Source: Trachythela sp. YZ-2020 (lineage: Eukaryota > Cnidaria > Anthozoa > Malacalcyonacea > Clavulariidae). Taken from it: a stretch of DNA of 64,000 nt. The stretch lies in assembly GCA_016169945.1 (NCBI GenBank), contig JADLSH010000282.1, positions 2,491,118 to 2,555,117 of the forward strand, given 5' to 3'. The stretch's first letter is position 1; each line of letters begins with the position of its first letter. The notes beneath the pieces are model-generated. The model did no database searches and had not been told where the DNA came from. It saw only the letters and a program-made list of their open reading frames with translations. A program made the translations under genes and the position numbers. Shown here one piece after another: positions 32,461-43,862 of the stretch.

Positions 32461-35276
32461 CCTGGTATTTTTGCACGCGAAATTGGACAATTAGAATATG
32501 CCGATTTTTTTTGCTGGCGCGCAACATTTTCGGAAGCTTGGTAACAAATTTGTCGAATGAAAAATTACTTAATTTCGGCGATGTTTTTCCTTTGCGCGTT
32601 TTCCTTAAGGGTGATAAGCGGATACTAGGAAGATAGAGGGTCTCTCGAGGATCAATTTGATACCAATATTGCCATGGTTACGCGTAATGTTTTGCCGCTG
32701 GCGGGCTTCTTGTTCGAGGCTTTTGAGCGAAATGGCGTCTTTCGATAGAAGTTGTAAAAATGCAACAACTTCGGCTTCAATAGGATCTTTGGTTGAAGCT
32801 TATTTTGTTTTTATTTTTGGTTCAAATTCAAGACAAAGGTGTTATTGAAGTTTTGTATGTTTTTTGTTTTTTGATTTTTTTCCCATGAAAAGAAATAATG
32901 TGCCATTTTCGAAGGCAAGAAATCACAAACGCTTCAATATGGGCGAATAATATGAAGAAAGGCTAGGTTGGTTGGCAAAGAGGGGAAGTGGTTTAAAAGG
33001 CTTAAAAGACCAGACGTGACGGTAAGACACGTTTGTATGCTTGTATGGCTTGTCGTACAGATTCTTATTTCGTATAATCTTTGTGGTAATTCATTATTTT
33101 ATGATTTAAACTTAGCCCTTCTTCATCCTAGCACTTGAGGCTCAATGTGGATGAATGCCTGTATGATGGTTCTTAGCGTTATAATTATTGTCAGTTATTA
33201 TCTTATTTTGGCTTTATTTAAGATCACATTCACAGTTAATAAATGTATTAATACGGAGAATTGCCAATAGAATTATGTGCATGATCAGTGAATGCAAACA
33301 ATTTGATTCAATATAGCCTGTGAAAGCATATCATTTAATATCCAAGGAAGGAGTATGTGAAATGAATGTTTGATGTGTATGTTTATTTTCTTGGTTTTAT
33401 ATATTATAACAATTTGTAATCTTGTATATATGTTTACTTTATATAACTTATGTAAGCTCATTGTATTTCTTTGCCAAAGATGAATATTAAAGACTATTAT
33501 TGTTATTAATTGTGTTTATTAAGGAGACAATTGATTATTGTCTACATGTAAGTTTGTCACTGGACTTTTGACCTAATATGAGTTAAATGTGCTGTCAACC
33601 AAATGTCGGTTAAATGCCCTGTCGACCGAATAATATCAATGAAATGTCCTGTAGACAGATTGTCAGTTAAATGTACTGTTGACCAAATGTCGGTTAAATA
33701 CCCGGTCGACCAAATAATGTCAATTAAATATCCTGTCGACAGAATGTCAGTTAAATGTACTGTCGACCAAATGTTGGTTAACCCATTAAAGCGCATGGAT
33801 CTCCCCTTGACAAGTAAAATAGTCTGGCATTAGACAAACTAAAATAAAAATGTAAGGCATACCAGGGCACACTGCGCCTTAATGAGTTAAATGTCTTGTT
33901 GACCGAATGTCGGTTAAATGTCCTGTAGACCAAATGTCAGCAAAGTATCCTGTCTACCAAATGCCATTTAAATGTCCTATCAACCAACCGTTTGTTGACT
34001 GCATGTCAGTTACATGTCCTGTCGACTGAGTGTCAGTTAAATGTCCTGTTAACCAAATGTCGGTTACATTTCTTGTCGACCAAGCAAAGCATAATACAGT
34101 TTCTGAAAGCATATTATTTATACAAGGAAGGAATATGTAAAATAAACCACCAGAAAATGATATGCATGATTATTTTCTTGGTTTTATATATTATAGCAAT
34201 TTGTAATCTTGCATGTAACTTTTACTTTACAAAATTTATATAAACTTGTTGTATTTCTTTGCCAAAGATGAATATTACAGAATATTATTGTTATTGTGTT
34301 GATTAAGAAGACCTCAGTTACTGTCTACATGCAAGTTTGTCACTGGACTTTTGGCCTATTGTCGGTTAAATGTGTTGTCAACCAAATGTCGGTTAAATAC
34401 CCGGTCGACTGAATAATATAATAATGTCAGTTAAATGTAGTGTCGACCAAATGTCGGTTAAATACCTGGTCGACCTAATAATGTCAATTAAATGTCCAGT
34501 CGACTGAAGGTCGGTTAAATGTCCTGTCGACCAAATGTCGGCAAAGTATCCTGTCTACCAAATGGCATTTAAATATCCTGACAACCAACTTGTCTGCTCT
34601 TCTAGTGCCTATCAGCCAAGAATCTGCACCATAAAATGTATTTAATTCAATAAGAATCAGATTTTTCACTTCAAGAGCATATTTGAGTTGTTCACTTTGC
34701 CATTTTTCAATATTTATGAAAAAATTAGTCATCTGGGAACTATACGTAATAATACTTAATTCGAATTCCCACTACCTGCTGGACATTGCAACAGTATACT
34801 GTATGCATAATTTGTAGTTTGTCATGGTGGGCCCAGGCAATTTCAGATGCACAAATTTAGAGAATTTCCTGGGATCAACAAGTAATAACAAAATACTGCA
34901 CTAGGCCACAATCATCCAGATAGCAATGTAAACAACTCATTCACCAAATGCACCGAAGTGAAATATATATAGAACTTCTCACTTCTGCAGTTCTGCTTTG
35001 TCGTCACTACGATCTACGAAACAAAAGTGGTCCACGAAGCCGTTTAGGCCCTGAACAACTTTCCAGAGACTAGCGAATATATTGACTGGAGTATCCCTCT
35101 TAATCTCGCTATAGTTCGTCCTTCGGATACTTTGCCTGGCGACAATTTTCACATTGTAAAGACAAAAATTTAGATTAAACACGTCCGCCATCTTGGCCAA
35201 TTAACTATTCTTGTGTGGTCCTCCGCTGACCTATAATGAATGGCGAACTAGCGATTTCGTGAACAAAAATGCCAGG
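32461..35276. mobile_element. 2.8-kb non-coding DNA element inserted in integrase
   Basis: Ends are imperfect inverted repeats: CCTGGTATTTTTGCACGCG at 32461 and the inverse of CCTGGCATTTTTGTTCACG ending at 35276. The gypsy integrase frame resumes on either side. Target duplication appears very short (CG or ACG). The interior has no recognisable transposase; it contains two copies of an 800-bp block with 24-27 bp minisatellite arrays. Probably non-autonomous. Confidence 0.65.
33260..34590. repeat. duplicated block with GTCGGTTAAAT...GTCGAC minisatellite
   Basis: The stretch around 33325-33600 (AAGGAAGGAGTATGTGAAAT, TTGCCAAAGATGAATATTA) recurs at about 34120-34400, an 815-bp direct duplication with about 80 percent identity by eye. 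Each copy ends in an array of roughly 24-27 bp units (ATGTCGGTTAAATGTCCTG then TCGACCAA). About 25 units in total are spread over 33590-33780, 33885-34085 and 34365-34580. Many units carry a GTCGAC SalI-like palindrome. Confidence 0.82.
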
Positions 35277-35705
35277 CGTGTTCTGTCTTCTTTCTTCGTT
35301 CTTACTTGCTTCGCCATGTCGATTAATGATCTTCTGTTTCTTCAATATCGGTAATTTACCTTTGACTGTTCTGTTGAACAACAGCTCTGCAGGTGGTACA
35401 CCAGTTGTGGTGTGTGAGGTAGTGCGGTAATAAAGTAAGAATCTTTGTAATTCCTGTCTCCAAGGGCGACCTTCGATTTTCGCAGTTTTTAGGGCTTTGC
35501 CTAAAGGCTGCATGAAACGCTCGACAGGTGCATTTCCTTGGGGCCACTTAGGTGTTGAGAATTCAGCTTTTATTCCCAAGGTCTCTAGGTAATGGCGGTA
35601 GTCTTCCCCGTTGAATGGAGGGCCATTATCTGATCTTCTGCAGCCCGAGATGAGCTTCGTGCGCAATGTCCACTGCTCTCTGTTGTAGGCTTTCAGGTAT
35701 GACAA
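35277..35705 (-). pseudogene. gypsy integrase core, internally deleted
   Basis: It reads SDNGPPFNGEDYRHYL, FSTPKWPQGNAPVERFMQPL (the Glu of DDE in VERF) and FLLYYRTTSHTTTGVPPAELLF. Just upstream, in a different frame, the protein reads GLILRGT, a stop, then IPESLQQRAVDIAHEAHLGL. That is the HHCC start, directly abutting the SDN motif near 35640. About 100 or more residues, with the rest of the zinc site and the first catalytic Asp, are therefore deleted. Confidence 0.8.
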
Positions 35706-35739
35706 TTCATGTTCCCCTGAGGATTAGTCCATCTGACGT

Positions 35740-37330
35740 AACAGACAGTCCATCTTTGACATGTTTAAATTATTTGACCACTTGAGAATCCCAGTTATTT
35801 AACTTTATTGCGGCGGGGAGTCCCTTTAGAGTGCTGTCTGCATTTGTTGCAATTTTTATCTCCTCTATTGTCATAGCTCTAGGAACACTAGATCTAGCAA
35901 TAAAGTCTATGTATTCTTCGGTCACTTTCTCCTGTGTTCTCGTACTGCTCGCTGTGGGGTGTCGGGATAGATAATCTGCTGGGTTTTCTGCTCCGGATTT
36001 GTACACAATCTTGAAACTATACGGCTGCAGGCGTAAAATCCAACGTTCGATTCGTGCAGAGGTTTTGGAGTTTCTTTTGACATAAATAACCTCCAACGGT
36101 TTATGGTCTGTAACCAAGGTAAACTCGCTACCATAGAAGAATAAGTGGAAGTGTTCACAGACCAAACAATCGCGAACGCTTCCTTTTCAGTCTGCGAATA
36201 GTGTTTTTCGAATCCTGTTAGGGCTCGACTTGCATATGCAATTATTTTCTGGTCATCGATTCCTTGTGTCTTTTGTGATAGGATACACGAAAGCCCAACT
36301 GGACTTGCATCCACAACTACAAAGGTCTCTTTTTCTTCGTCGAAATATGCCATACAGGGTGATGTGGCTAATGCATTGGTGAGTTGTTTAAAACTGTGTT
36401 CGTGAGTTGCAGTCCATTCAAATCTCACATTCTTTTTTGTCAATTCACGGAGTGGAGCTGTCAACGTTGCAAAGTCAGGAATGTACTGGCTACTATAATT
36501 AGCCATGCCGAGTAGGCTTCGTACCTCGCTTACGTTTGCGGGTTTGGGTGCATTCAATAAATCTTGAACTCGCTTGGGGTCTGGTCTTGTACCGTCTTTG
36601 GAGAAAACTTGTCCAAAGAATTCCAATGTGTTGTTTAGAAAAACACATTTGTCTCTGTTTAGCTTCAAACCCTTGTGTGATAACCGATGTAAACATTTAT
36701 CTAGATTATCGTCATGCTCAGCCCGAGTTGTGCCAAATATAATAATGTCATCCGCTATGTTCTTGACACCTTGTAGTCCTTGTACTTCTCTTTGCAAGGC
36801 ATGCTGAAAGATTTCTGCAGAAGCATTAGTTCTATAGTTGAGGCGCTTGTATCGAAACAGTCCGATATGAGTGCTAAATGTGGTAATGTATCTACCCTGT
36901 TCGTCTAGAACAAGCTGATGGTAAGCTTGAGATAAATCTAGTTTTGTGAAATATTTAGCTCCATTTAACTCAAAACTTACATAATTCACAGTTGGAATAG
37001 GATGTCTCACTCGCTGGATCGCCTCATTCCCCAGGCGCATGTCGACACATATCCGCACATTACCATCCTTCTTTGGAACAGCTACTATTGGTGAGACCCA
37101 AGGCGTCGCTTGGTCTTCTGGTACAGGTTCGATAACATCTTGGTTCTGCAGTTCCTTAAGTGCATTCTTAACTTTGTCTCGGATATGGTATGGAATTCTT
37201 CGCTACGGCTGAGCCTTTGGTGTTTTGTTCTTGTCAATGTCTAGTTTGACTGTATTGCCCTTTAATTTTCCAAGACCATTAAATACTTTACCATGTTTCG
37301 TTAAAATGTTATCCAGGGCAGCATCTTTCG
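35740..37330 (-). pseudogene. pol: gypsy reverse transcriptase and RNase H, frameshifted
   Basis: The RT part (37058-36165) reads MRICVDMRLGNEAI, FTKLDLSQAYHQL, an altered FRYKRLNYRTNASAEIFQ, NIADDIIIFG (the catalytic pair in an IADD form) and FFGQVFSKDG. RNase H follows with VVVDASPVGL and YSQTEKEAFAIVW. A frameshift near 36160 continues in VCEHFHLFFYGSEFTLVTDH and PADYLSRHP. Upstream (37330-37060) the connection from protease is present but has stops. Together these parts would copy the element RNA and degrade the RNA strand. Confidence 0.85.
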
Positions 37331-37344
37331 TAGATACTTTGTTT

Positions 37345-37640
37345 AGGTGCAGAGTAATTAATAATAATAATAATAATAATAATACGAATATTTATACAGG
37401 ATAATACACTTCAACTATTAGCTGTTATCAACGTGTGTCCTGATTTTTAAAAATATCTAAAAAATCTAACGATATCTAAATTAGTTAAAATCTAAAACTA
37501 ACACTTACATGCAATATATACTAGATTTAATAAAAACGTTTCTAATTAATTAAAATGTTCAGTGACCTTATTCTCAAAAGCCTGATTGTTCGCAATCTTT
37601 CTTAATTCTATTGGTAAGTCATTATAGATCTTAGCATATA
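37345..37640 (-). mobile_element. 5'-truncated LINE 3' end
   Basis: On the minus strand, AKIYNDLPIELRKIANNQ... is the usual C-terminal end of a LINE ORF2. A 3' UTR with ATCCTGTATAAATATTCG and a (TTA)n tail (37355-37383) follow. It splits the gypsy protease-RT region. Its short length is typical of 5'-truncated retrotransposition. Confidence 0.72.
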
Positions 37641-37870
37641 GACAATGATAACAGATTACCCGAGTTTCGACCTTTCACAACATAAAAGGTCGCCACAGAC
37701 AGTCGCTTACGAGTTTCAATAATCGCTTCGAACTTACCAAGAAATTTTACCGGTTGCTCTTGGTTATAGGCAAACGCTTTTGTTTTCGTATGCTGCAGGG
37801 AAATCCCGTTAAATTTAGAGTATATCTGTTCGTCAATAACATTGATACTTGCCCCGGTATCAACCATTGT
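37641..37870 (-). pseudogene. gypsy aspartic protease
   Basis: MVDTGASINVIDEQIY gives a canonical DTGA active site. FLGKFEAIIETRK and ATFYVVKGRNSGNLLS follow. The frame is truncated by the LINE tail insertion at its downstream side. Confidence 0.8.
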
Positions 37871-37927
37871 GTTGAATGATATACCGCCTACTGTGACTCT
37901 GACATTTGCATTGTTTTTCTGTTCAGT

Positions 37928-38230
37928 CTATACTTCGTATAAGTATGATTCATCTGAATAAGAGCTAGAGTTTTGGGTTTCTTCCTTTTGTAGGGGTTTC
38001 AACGATCTTTTCTTCGACTTAAATTGTTGTTTGTAATTAGGTTGCTTGCTAGCACTTCGGCACACGCTAGCAAAATGGTTTGCTTTGCCACACTTGTTGC
38101 ATGTCTTTCCGGTTGCCGGGCAACGGCCTTCGTGAGGAAATGCATGTCCGCAATTCCGACATGTTTTGCCACCGTTCGTATTAGTTCCAACTTTCGTCTC
38201 GATTTTGTTAGTGTCTGCGGTGTTCACATC
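37928..38230 (-). pseudogene. gag: gypsy Gag nucleocapsid segment
   Basis: Two zinc knuckles, CRNCGHAFPHEGRCPA (variant) and CNKCGKANHFASVC (canonical CCHC), are followed by a Lys-rich tail. A stop near 38231 separates it from the rest of gag, about one codon away from the downstream frame. Confidence 0.8.
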
Positions 38231-38658
38231 TTATAACTCGATATGTTTTGCCTGGTACGTGCGTTGCTCGTCCCTACGTCCTTCCAAGAGCATGTCTTTC
38301 AAAGCAAACTGTGGGTCTCGTAATGCCCGCTTTCGAATCTTTGACGATGTTCCCCCGACGATTATTTGCGGCTCGATTTCGAATTCTACATCGTGGAACT
38401 CGCATGTTTCGGCCAGTGTTCTCAGTCGTGTGTGTAGAGCGTCCAATGTTTCATTCTGCGCTTGTACCGTTTGTCGAAACCTATACACCTCGTAGCGGCG
38501 ATTCTTTTGAGGATCAAAATATTCCTTCAACTTTTGTTTTGCCGTTTCGTAAGCTTCTTCCAGAGGCCAAAATGAACATTTCGAAGTCGGATAGCCAGTT
38601 ACCCCATCGTGTTGCGATGCTAGCAACAACATGTGCGTCGGGTCGAAATTCAGGCATT
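38231..38658 (-). pseudogene. gag: gypsy Gag N-terminal part
   Basis: From ATG 38658 ([33 protein letters not shown]) the frame soon shifts. The remainder reads [40 protein letters not shown] and [12 protein letters not shown], typical Ty3/gypsy Gag. Family length suggests about 35 residues are missing at the junction near 38570. The ATG lies directly against the (AGAC)n tract. Confidence 0.78.
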
Positions 38659-38977
<319 letters not shown>

Positions 38978-39647
38978 TAAATATCATAATAAATAAGCTA
39001 TTAACTAATTAATAAGCTAATACTTGCTCGAGCATTCCTTGGCTGGCACTGTCTTGGTCTGTGTTGTTTATACATTTCTTATTCGACCTGTTCTCAGTCG
39101 CTATTTTATTAATATTATTTTCAACATTAGCGGTTGTATCTTATACGCCTCCGTTGGTTCTCGTTGTCAGTTTGCCTAAACTTTAACCACGGACATGGAC
39201 GCCATAAACAAGTTAAGTATATTAAACTGCCTATCGCATTTTAAAACAAATAGAATTTGAGCAGCTTAGGCTTAGTCTGAGAAGTACAACGTAACATGTA
39301 TTAGCACTGATATTAATACGCTATCTGTGTGTAATTCAGAATTTGAATAGTAGGCAATTTTAGGTATATTACATTGATATTTTAGAAATGAGAGCATGCT
39401 TGTCATCATCGTGATGGTTAAGAACTTCGGAATATAAAATCCCGCACACATTAGTTGGAAATAAAGTTATTATATAGCAATGCCCTTAAATCACAAGTTT
39501 GATCTGAAAAATGTAAATACACAAGGTTTTTACTAGCAACGCCAACGCAAGCAGAAGAATAAAAGACGAAGAGCAAGGCGAGGGTAACTAAAACAAAGAA
39601 ATGTAGTGAAGCATGTCGAAGCAATTTACATATTAACATTCCTGACA

Positions 39648-39876
39648 TTAAGGCCATTTTCCATTTTTGCCCGCGCGGGCGAAGCGACCGATTCGAATCA
39701 CGTGAATAATTAGTCGCGCGGGCACGCCAAGAAAGTTGAATGTAGTTCAACTTTCAGGCGTGTCCGCGAGGTGTAAAGCGGACAAAAAAATCTCATGCTA
39801 GACACCTACAGCGAAAGTTGAAACATGGTCGCTCCGCCCGCGCGGGCAAAGCGGCTGTAATGGAAAATTGCCTTTA
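39648..39876. mobile_element. MITE with GC-rich inverted ends
   Basis: TAAGGCCATTTTCCATTTTTG at the left is matched by inverted AATGGAAAATTGCCTTTA at the right. Each side carries GCCCGCGCGGGC followed or preceded by GGAGCGACC-like sequence. A second internal inverted pair is GAAAGTTGAA/TTCAACTTTC. No coding content. Confidence 0.8.
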
Positions 39877-40618
39877 CACTCGGTAAAAAGCCTGATAGTT
39901 AGGCCTGTTTCAAAAGTCAACCCCTAGTTCTTAAACGCGGATAGACGAGAGATGGTCTAATACAATTTTCATATAAACAATCAACAGTAAATATCAATTC
40001 ACAGCAATTTATACTACATTTGAACTAATTTTCTAGATCAAAGCCTTCCTTCCATTATAACATTTTCTGAGTTACTTGCGCGCTTCAAAGATTTTGTTAC
40101 CCACAGCGCCACCATGAACTTAGGGATGTGAATATAATTGTATTCGTTTGTAACCTGGCAGGTAGAGCTCACCGATATGCTTGAGCTTTGCCTTTACATT
40201 ACAAATTGCAAACTGTTTTCATACTCAAAATGCACTCACAAATTTTCCTCCTACTTTTTTTTCTGTAGACTTATTTTAAGCGGACACCTCGGCTAATTCC
40301 TTACGGTGTTCGCCTAATAAGGGTTCGACAGCAGCGACCTAACATGTGACATGGCGACGTCGATGTTACCTTTCAATGACATTACATTATGTCTTCTGAG
40401 CCACGCCCAAGCCGAATGGAATTCGACGCATGCAAAATGCGACGTCTGAAACCACCCTTAACTCGCGTTATGCGACCGAACCGGTCGAATTTGAAGTAAA
40501 ATTGTTCAGACGTCGAATTTTACATGAACATATTTCAAACAATTGAGTTCTGCACATGCCAAATGCTACGTTAACTTGGTGAGCTGGATTCATAAAATCC
40601 CGTAATGACGTCACAACA

Positions 40619-40910
40619 ATAAGGGTTAGGCCACAGTATATAGAGACCAGTAGGGCCACTCACTTGAAATTTTGTGTGGCCGCTCATTACGCATTGGTAG
40701 CCAGTCAATTGCTTTTTCTGGCCAATAAGTAAGCTGGACTAACTTTCCTGGCCAGTAAACTGCATATTTTTGCATAAAAAGCCGGCTACATGTTGCATCG
40801 CCGAGTGGCCCTACTGGTCGTCTTTATACTGTGGTTAGGCTGAGGGTTGATGTTAGGATAAGGGTTAGGATAAGGGTTGAGGCTAGGATTAGTGTTAGGA
40901 TGAGAATTAC
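40619..40910. repeat. telomere-like degenerate (TTAGGG)-type tract, split by a MITE
   Basis: Right of the MITE, 40835-40910 contains GGTTAGGATAAGGGTTAGG-type spaced TTAGG/AAGGGTT motifs. Left of it, AATAAGGGTTAGG (40618-40630) begins the same pattern. It resembles a decayed interstitial telomeric tract, but the regular hexamer is lost. Confidence 0.55.
40631..40834. mobile_element. 204-bp MITE with TTAGG target duplication
   Basis: The ends CCACAGTATATAGAGACCAG and the inverse of CTGGTCGTCTTTATACTGTGG form roughly 36-bp inverted repeats reaching GGGCCACTC/GAGTGGCCC. TTAGG flanks both sides (40626-40630 and 40835-40839). The flank is itself repetitive, so the duplication could be coincidental. 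Confidence 0.75.
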
Positions 40911-41179
40911 AGTTACGATTGAGATTGTATTAGCATTCAGGTTGTCGGAAATTGCGCCAGAATCAGGATTGCTGGAATAACGATTAGTTTAACGGGAAAT
41001 CGCTGAATACAAAATTTAAGGTGTAAATAAGGAAATTGGCTTAAATTTGTTCGAACGGGGGAAAAATAAAAAATAAAAATAGAAAAAATAAGAAAAATAA
41101 GACAATCAGGAACAAGTCAGCATTTATTGCTGATAAGTATACTACGGTAGTAATATGTTATATCGAACTAAAAGGCTGA

Positions 41180-41755
41180 TGAAACAAAGAATGTATTCCT
41201 AAAGCGACTAGTCTTCCATTGTGGATTGTAGGACATCGCGTTTCTAAGACTATAATGGAGTTCTCGTCTAGGAGGTAAGAGACTCCTAAGGCGATGGTTT
41301 TCGTCCTGTTCTATTCTGCTAAAAATGTCTTTTCAGATTCGTAGATGATGGATATGTAATCGTTCCATTTCAAGATTAATACTGACAATGCTCGTTTTTG
41401 GACCTTCTCTAAATCGTTCACTAAATATTTTGGCAACGCGTAGTGAAATACGGGACTCCATAACTCTATCATATATCTTATACATGTAATATATTTTTTT
41501 AAAGGAAGGGTAGCCCTTTTAAGTTGTATTAAAAAATACATTAATGTGTGCGTTTCATTTCAAATTGTTGCTCAAGATAAGGCCCAGTAATCTCACATTG
41601 ATAACTGGCTCAATTTCTTTTCCATCTATCCATATGGGAGAGAAGTTCTGATTTTTCTTCGGAAAAGAAATCCGCAGGCAGCTCTTTAAACTTATCAGAA
41701 TTTAGCTGCATTCTATTCCTAACAGACCATTGAGCTACTTCGTCAACAATTCATA
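41180..41755 (-). pseudogene. LINE ORF2 C-terminal fragment
   Basis: Minus-strand reading gives DEVAQWSVRNRMQLNSDKFKEL, a degenerate thumb region with INV.LLGL-like blocks, then YMIELWSPVFHYALPKYLVN and DLEKVQKRALS. These are standard motifs after the RT catalytic core in CR1/jockey-type LINEs. At least three frame changes occur. No catalytic FADD segment is present. Confidence 0.72.
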
Positions 41756-42530
41756 AAGATAGTGCATACTGTATAAGTTAATGATGTTAGTAATGCATAA
41801 TATGCAGGATTACGTGTATGGCATGGGTATGGGTCCCTGACCGACCTTGTCTATTTTGAAATAATTGTTGCTAAGTATCACAAATTTAGTTACCTAAACT
41901 TACTTAGCAGTTGTACTATATGGCCTACAAATATATATCACTTATTCAATTACAAAAATGCCAGATGAAAATAATTTTCCCATTCTTTTGTCCTTTTAAC
42001 CTACCTGTTCTGTTTCTCCCCATCTGCTGATTCAAAGCTGCTAGTCAGCCTGGTCTTGTTTTTTACTCTACCACTGTACGTTGCGCAGGAGATTATTTTC
42101 AGAACAAAATCCCAGCAATGCTTGACATGTGTTTGTTTATAAATCCCCTTTTGTAAAATATTTTGACACTATGGATGGCACTAATCTGCTTATAAGCAAC
42201 TCAAAGGATATACCTTATCTTGACGAATCCCCTTCCCGTTAAACTGACATCCCCAAAAGCCAGGTGTTAGACATTGATAAGACATTTGTAATAAGAACTT
42301 GACCTACCAAGCCAGATTGACTTTTTCTGTTGTCTATGAAAAACCTGATAATTATGTAGACAGTGGTATGTTTCCATGTATTCATGTAATTGCTAGAGAA
42401 ATCATGCATTTGGCACTTTGACAAACATAACACAATACTAATTTTTGTTAACATAGCCAATTAGCTATAACTAAATTTTCAGTCTGGCTCCGTGGGCCTG
42501 GGGTTAATAAGAACAGCAACCATATAAACA
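41756..42530. other. non-coding stretch
   Basis: No gene or repeat recognised. Confidence 0.5.
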
Positions 42531-42546
42531 ATTTATGGTTGCAAAC

Positions 42547-42705
42547 ATAGGCGTAGGAAGTAACTTCAAGTTGGGGGGGCATTTTGTCTTAAGGGCACCT
42601 CTTCTATTAGAAATAGCACTTTTTCCATTGTTTTAGCTGGAGAAAAGAGCACTTTGAAGAAAATTTGGGGGGTGGGGACCCTGTGGCCCCCGGTTCCTAC
42701 GCCAC
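42547..42705. mobile_element. 159-bp MITE with 11-bp flanking duplication
   Basis: TAGGCGTAGGAAG at the left pairs with inverted GGTTCCTACGCC at the right. TGGTTGCAAAC lies on both sides (42536-42546 and 42706-42716). The interior has G-rich runs (GGGGGGG near 42574, GGGGGGTGGGG near 42667). Superfamily unassigned. Confidence 0.7.
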
Positions 42706-43234
42706 TGGTTGCAAACCTCGTCTAATGATCCAAGTTCTCTATTCATTATTCTTTGTTTACTTTATATCATCAATCTATATCTTTCGTATTATGGCATGGT
42801 ATATCAAGAGAATAATATTGTCTTGTGCTAGGCAGAATATAATAAAATGTGTTTCACTCTGATGCAAAACAACTTTTAGTCAGTACATTGCAATGTAGTA
42901 TTCGAGGAATCAAAGTGATAAAGTTTTGAGTTTCTTTAGAAAAAGATGTTCCTGCAAAATATATTTCTATATATAAGGTTCTACTGTTCAAACACAAGGG
43001 ATCTTTCGTAGTGGAAACTGGTCTAAATTCCAAGTATTATTACGGTTTGACTTGGTAAACACCTAACTCTTGTTGTAAGACGCTTTACAACTCAACAGTC
43101 TTTTTAAAGTAACGTTTTTCTCAACCGCTATTGGGCTGCTGTTACAACATGTACGAAAATTAATTTTCCTAACCATTTTTGTGTTTTAAGATAACGTTAA
43201 CTATAACTGGATGTTTTAACCCTTTAGGTGGCAG

Positions 43235-43252
43235 TGTAGCAGATCTGCTACA
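43235..43252. promoter_or_regulatory. 18-bp perfect palindrome, copy 1
   Basis: TGTAGCAGATCTGCTACA is a perfect inverted repeat 15 bp inside the piggyBac left end. It is a candidate transposase-binding site. One-mismatch copies lie at 43576-43593 and 45301-45318. Confidence 0.7.
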
Positions 43253-43575
43253 AATAGAAAAGCGAGCGAAATTTTCGCAGTCTGGGTCTAGTTTGCTCTT
43301 TTACCCACAATGCAATACAGCCCACGTTGTTGACATTGTGGTAATGGCGAAATTTTTTACTGAAGTGGCTTTTAGACTGAGAAAATGATGTCCAAATCAC
43401 AGTGATTTCGGTAAGTTTTGCAGCTCTAAAGTTGTAACAATGTTCTATCTTTGTAAGACGCTCTAGAGTATAAGTTTTAGTGTATTATATTTTGCCATAA
43501 GGCAGTCTTTTCATATCGTATTTATGTGTTTGTATACATGCCTTTGTGTTTGTTGAATAATTTCATAAAGATATT

Positions 43576-43593
43576 TGTAGCACATCTGCTACA
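43576..43593. promoter_or_regulatory. 18-bp palindrome, copy 2
   Basis: TGTAGCACATCTGCTACA, one mismatch from the palindrome. It is followed by TTGCCACGAAG, so relative to copy 1 the flanking GGCA/TGCC block is in inverse orientation. Confidence 0.65.
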
Positions 43594-43862
43594 TTGCCAC
43601 GAAGTGGTCACTGAAGCTCGAATTACATGAACTTTATATTTTTGATAAAGGATACAATATGTGTTGTATTTTTCTGCAATTTACTTTGAATGTAGTTGAA
43701 AACAAGTAAATATTTATTTTTGTCTTGTCTGGTTTTAGGTTGAACATTATATTTTACACTGTTTATATATGTATTATATACTGTGTGTTACTAATGTATA
43801 TATATATTATACCTCACAATACTTTTGTACAATTAGAGAACTATGCTTGTACCAAATGACAG

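Larger units (their letters stand above)
38978..41100. other. non-coding stretch with two MITEs
   Basis: No supported gene. It contains inverted-repeat elements at 39648-39876 and 40631-40834 and telomere-like degenerate repeats at 40619-40910, each listed separately. 40300-40640 is CpG-richer (TTCGACGCATGC, GACGTC) without a gene. Confidence 0.55.
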
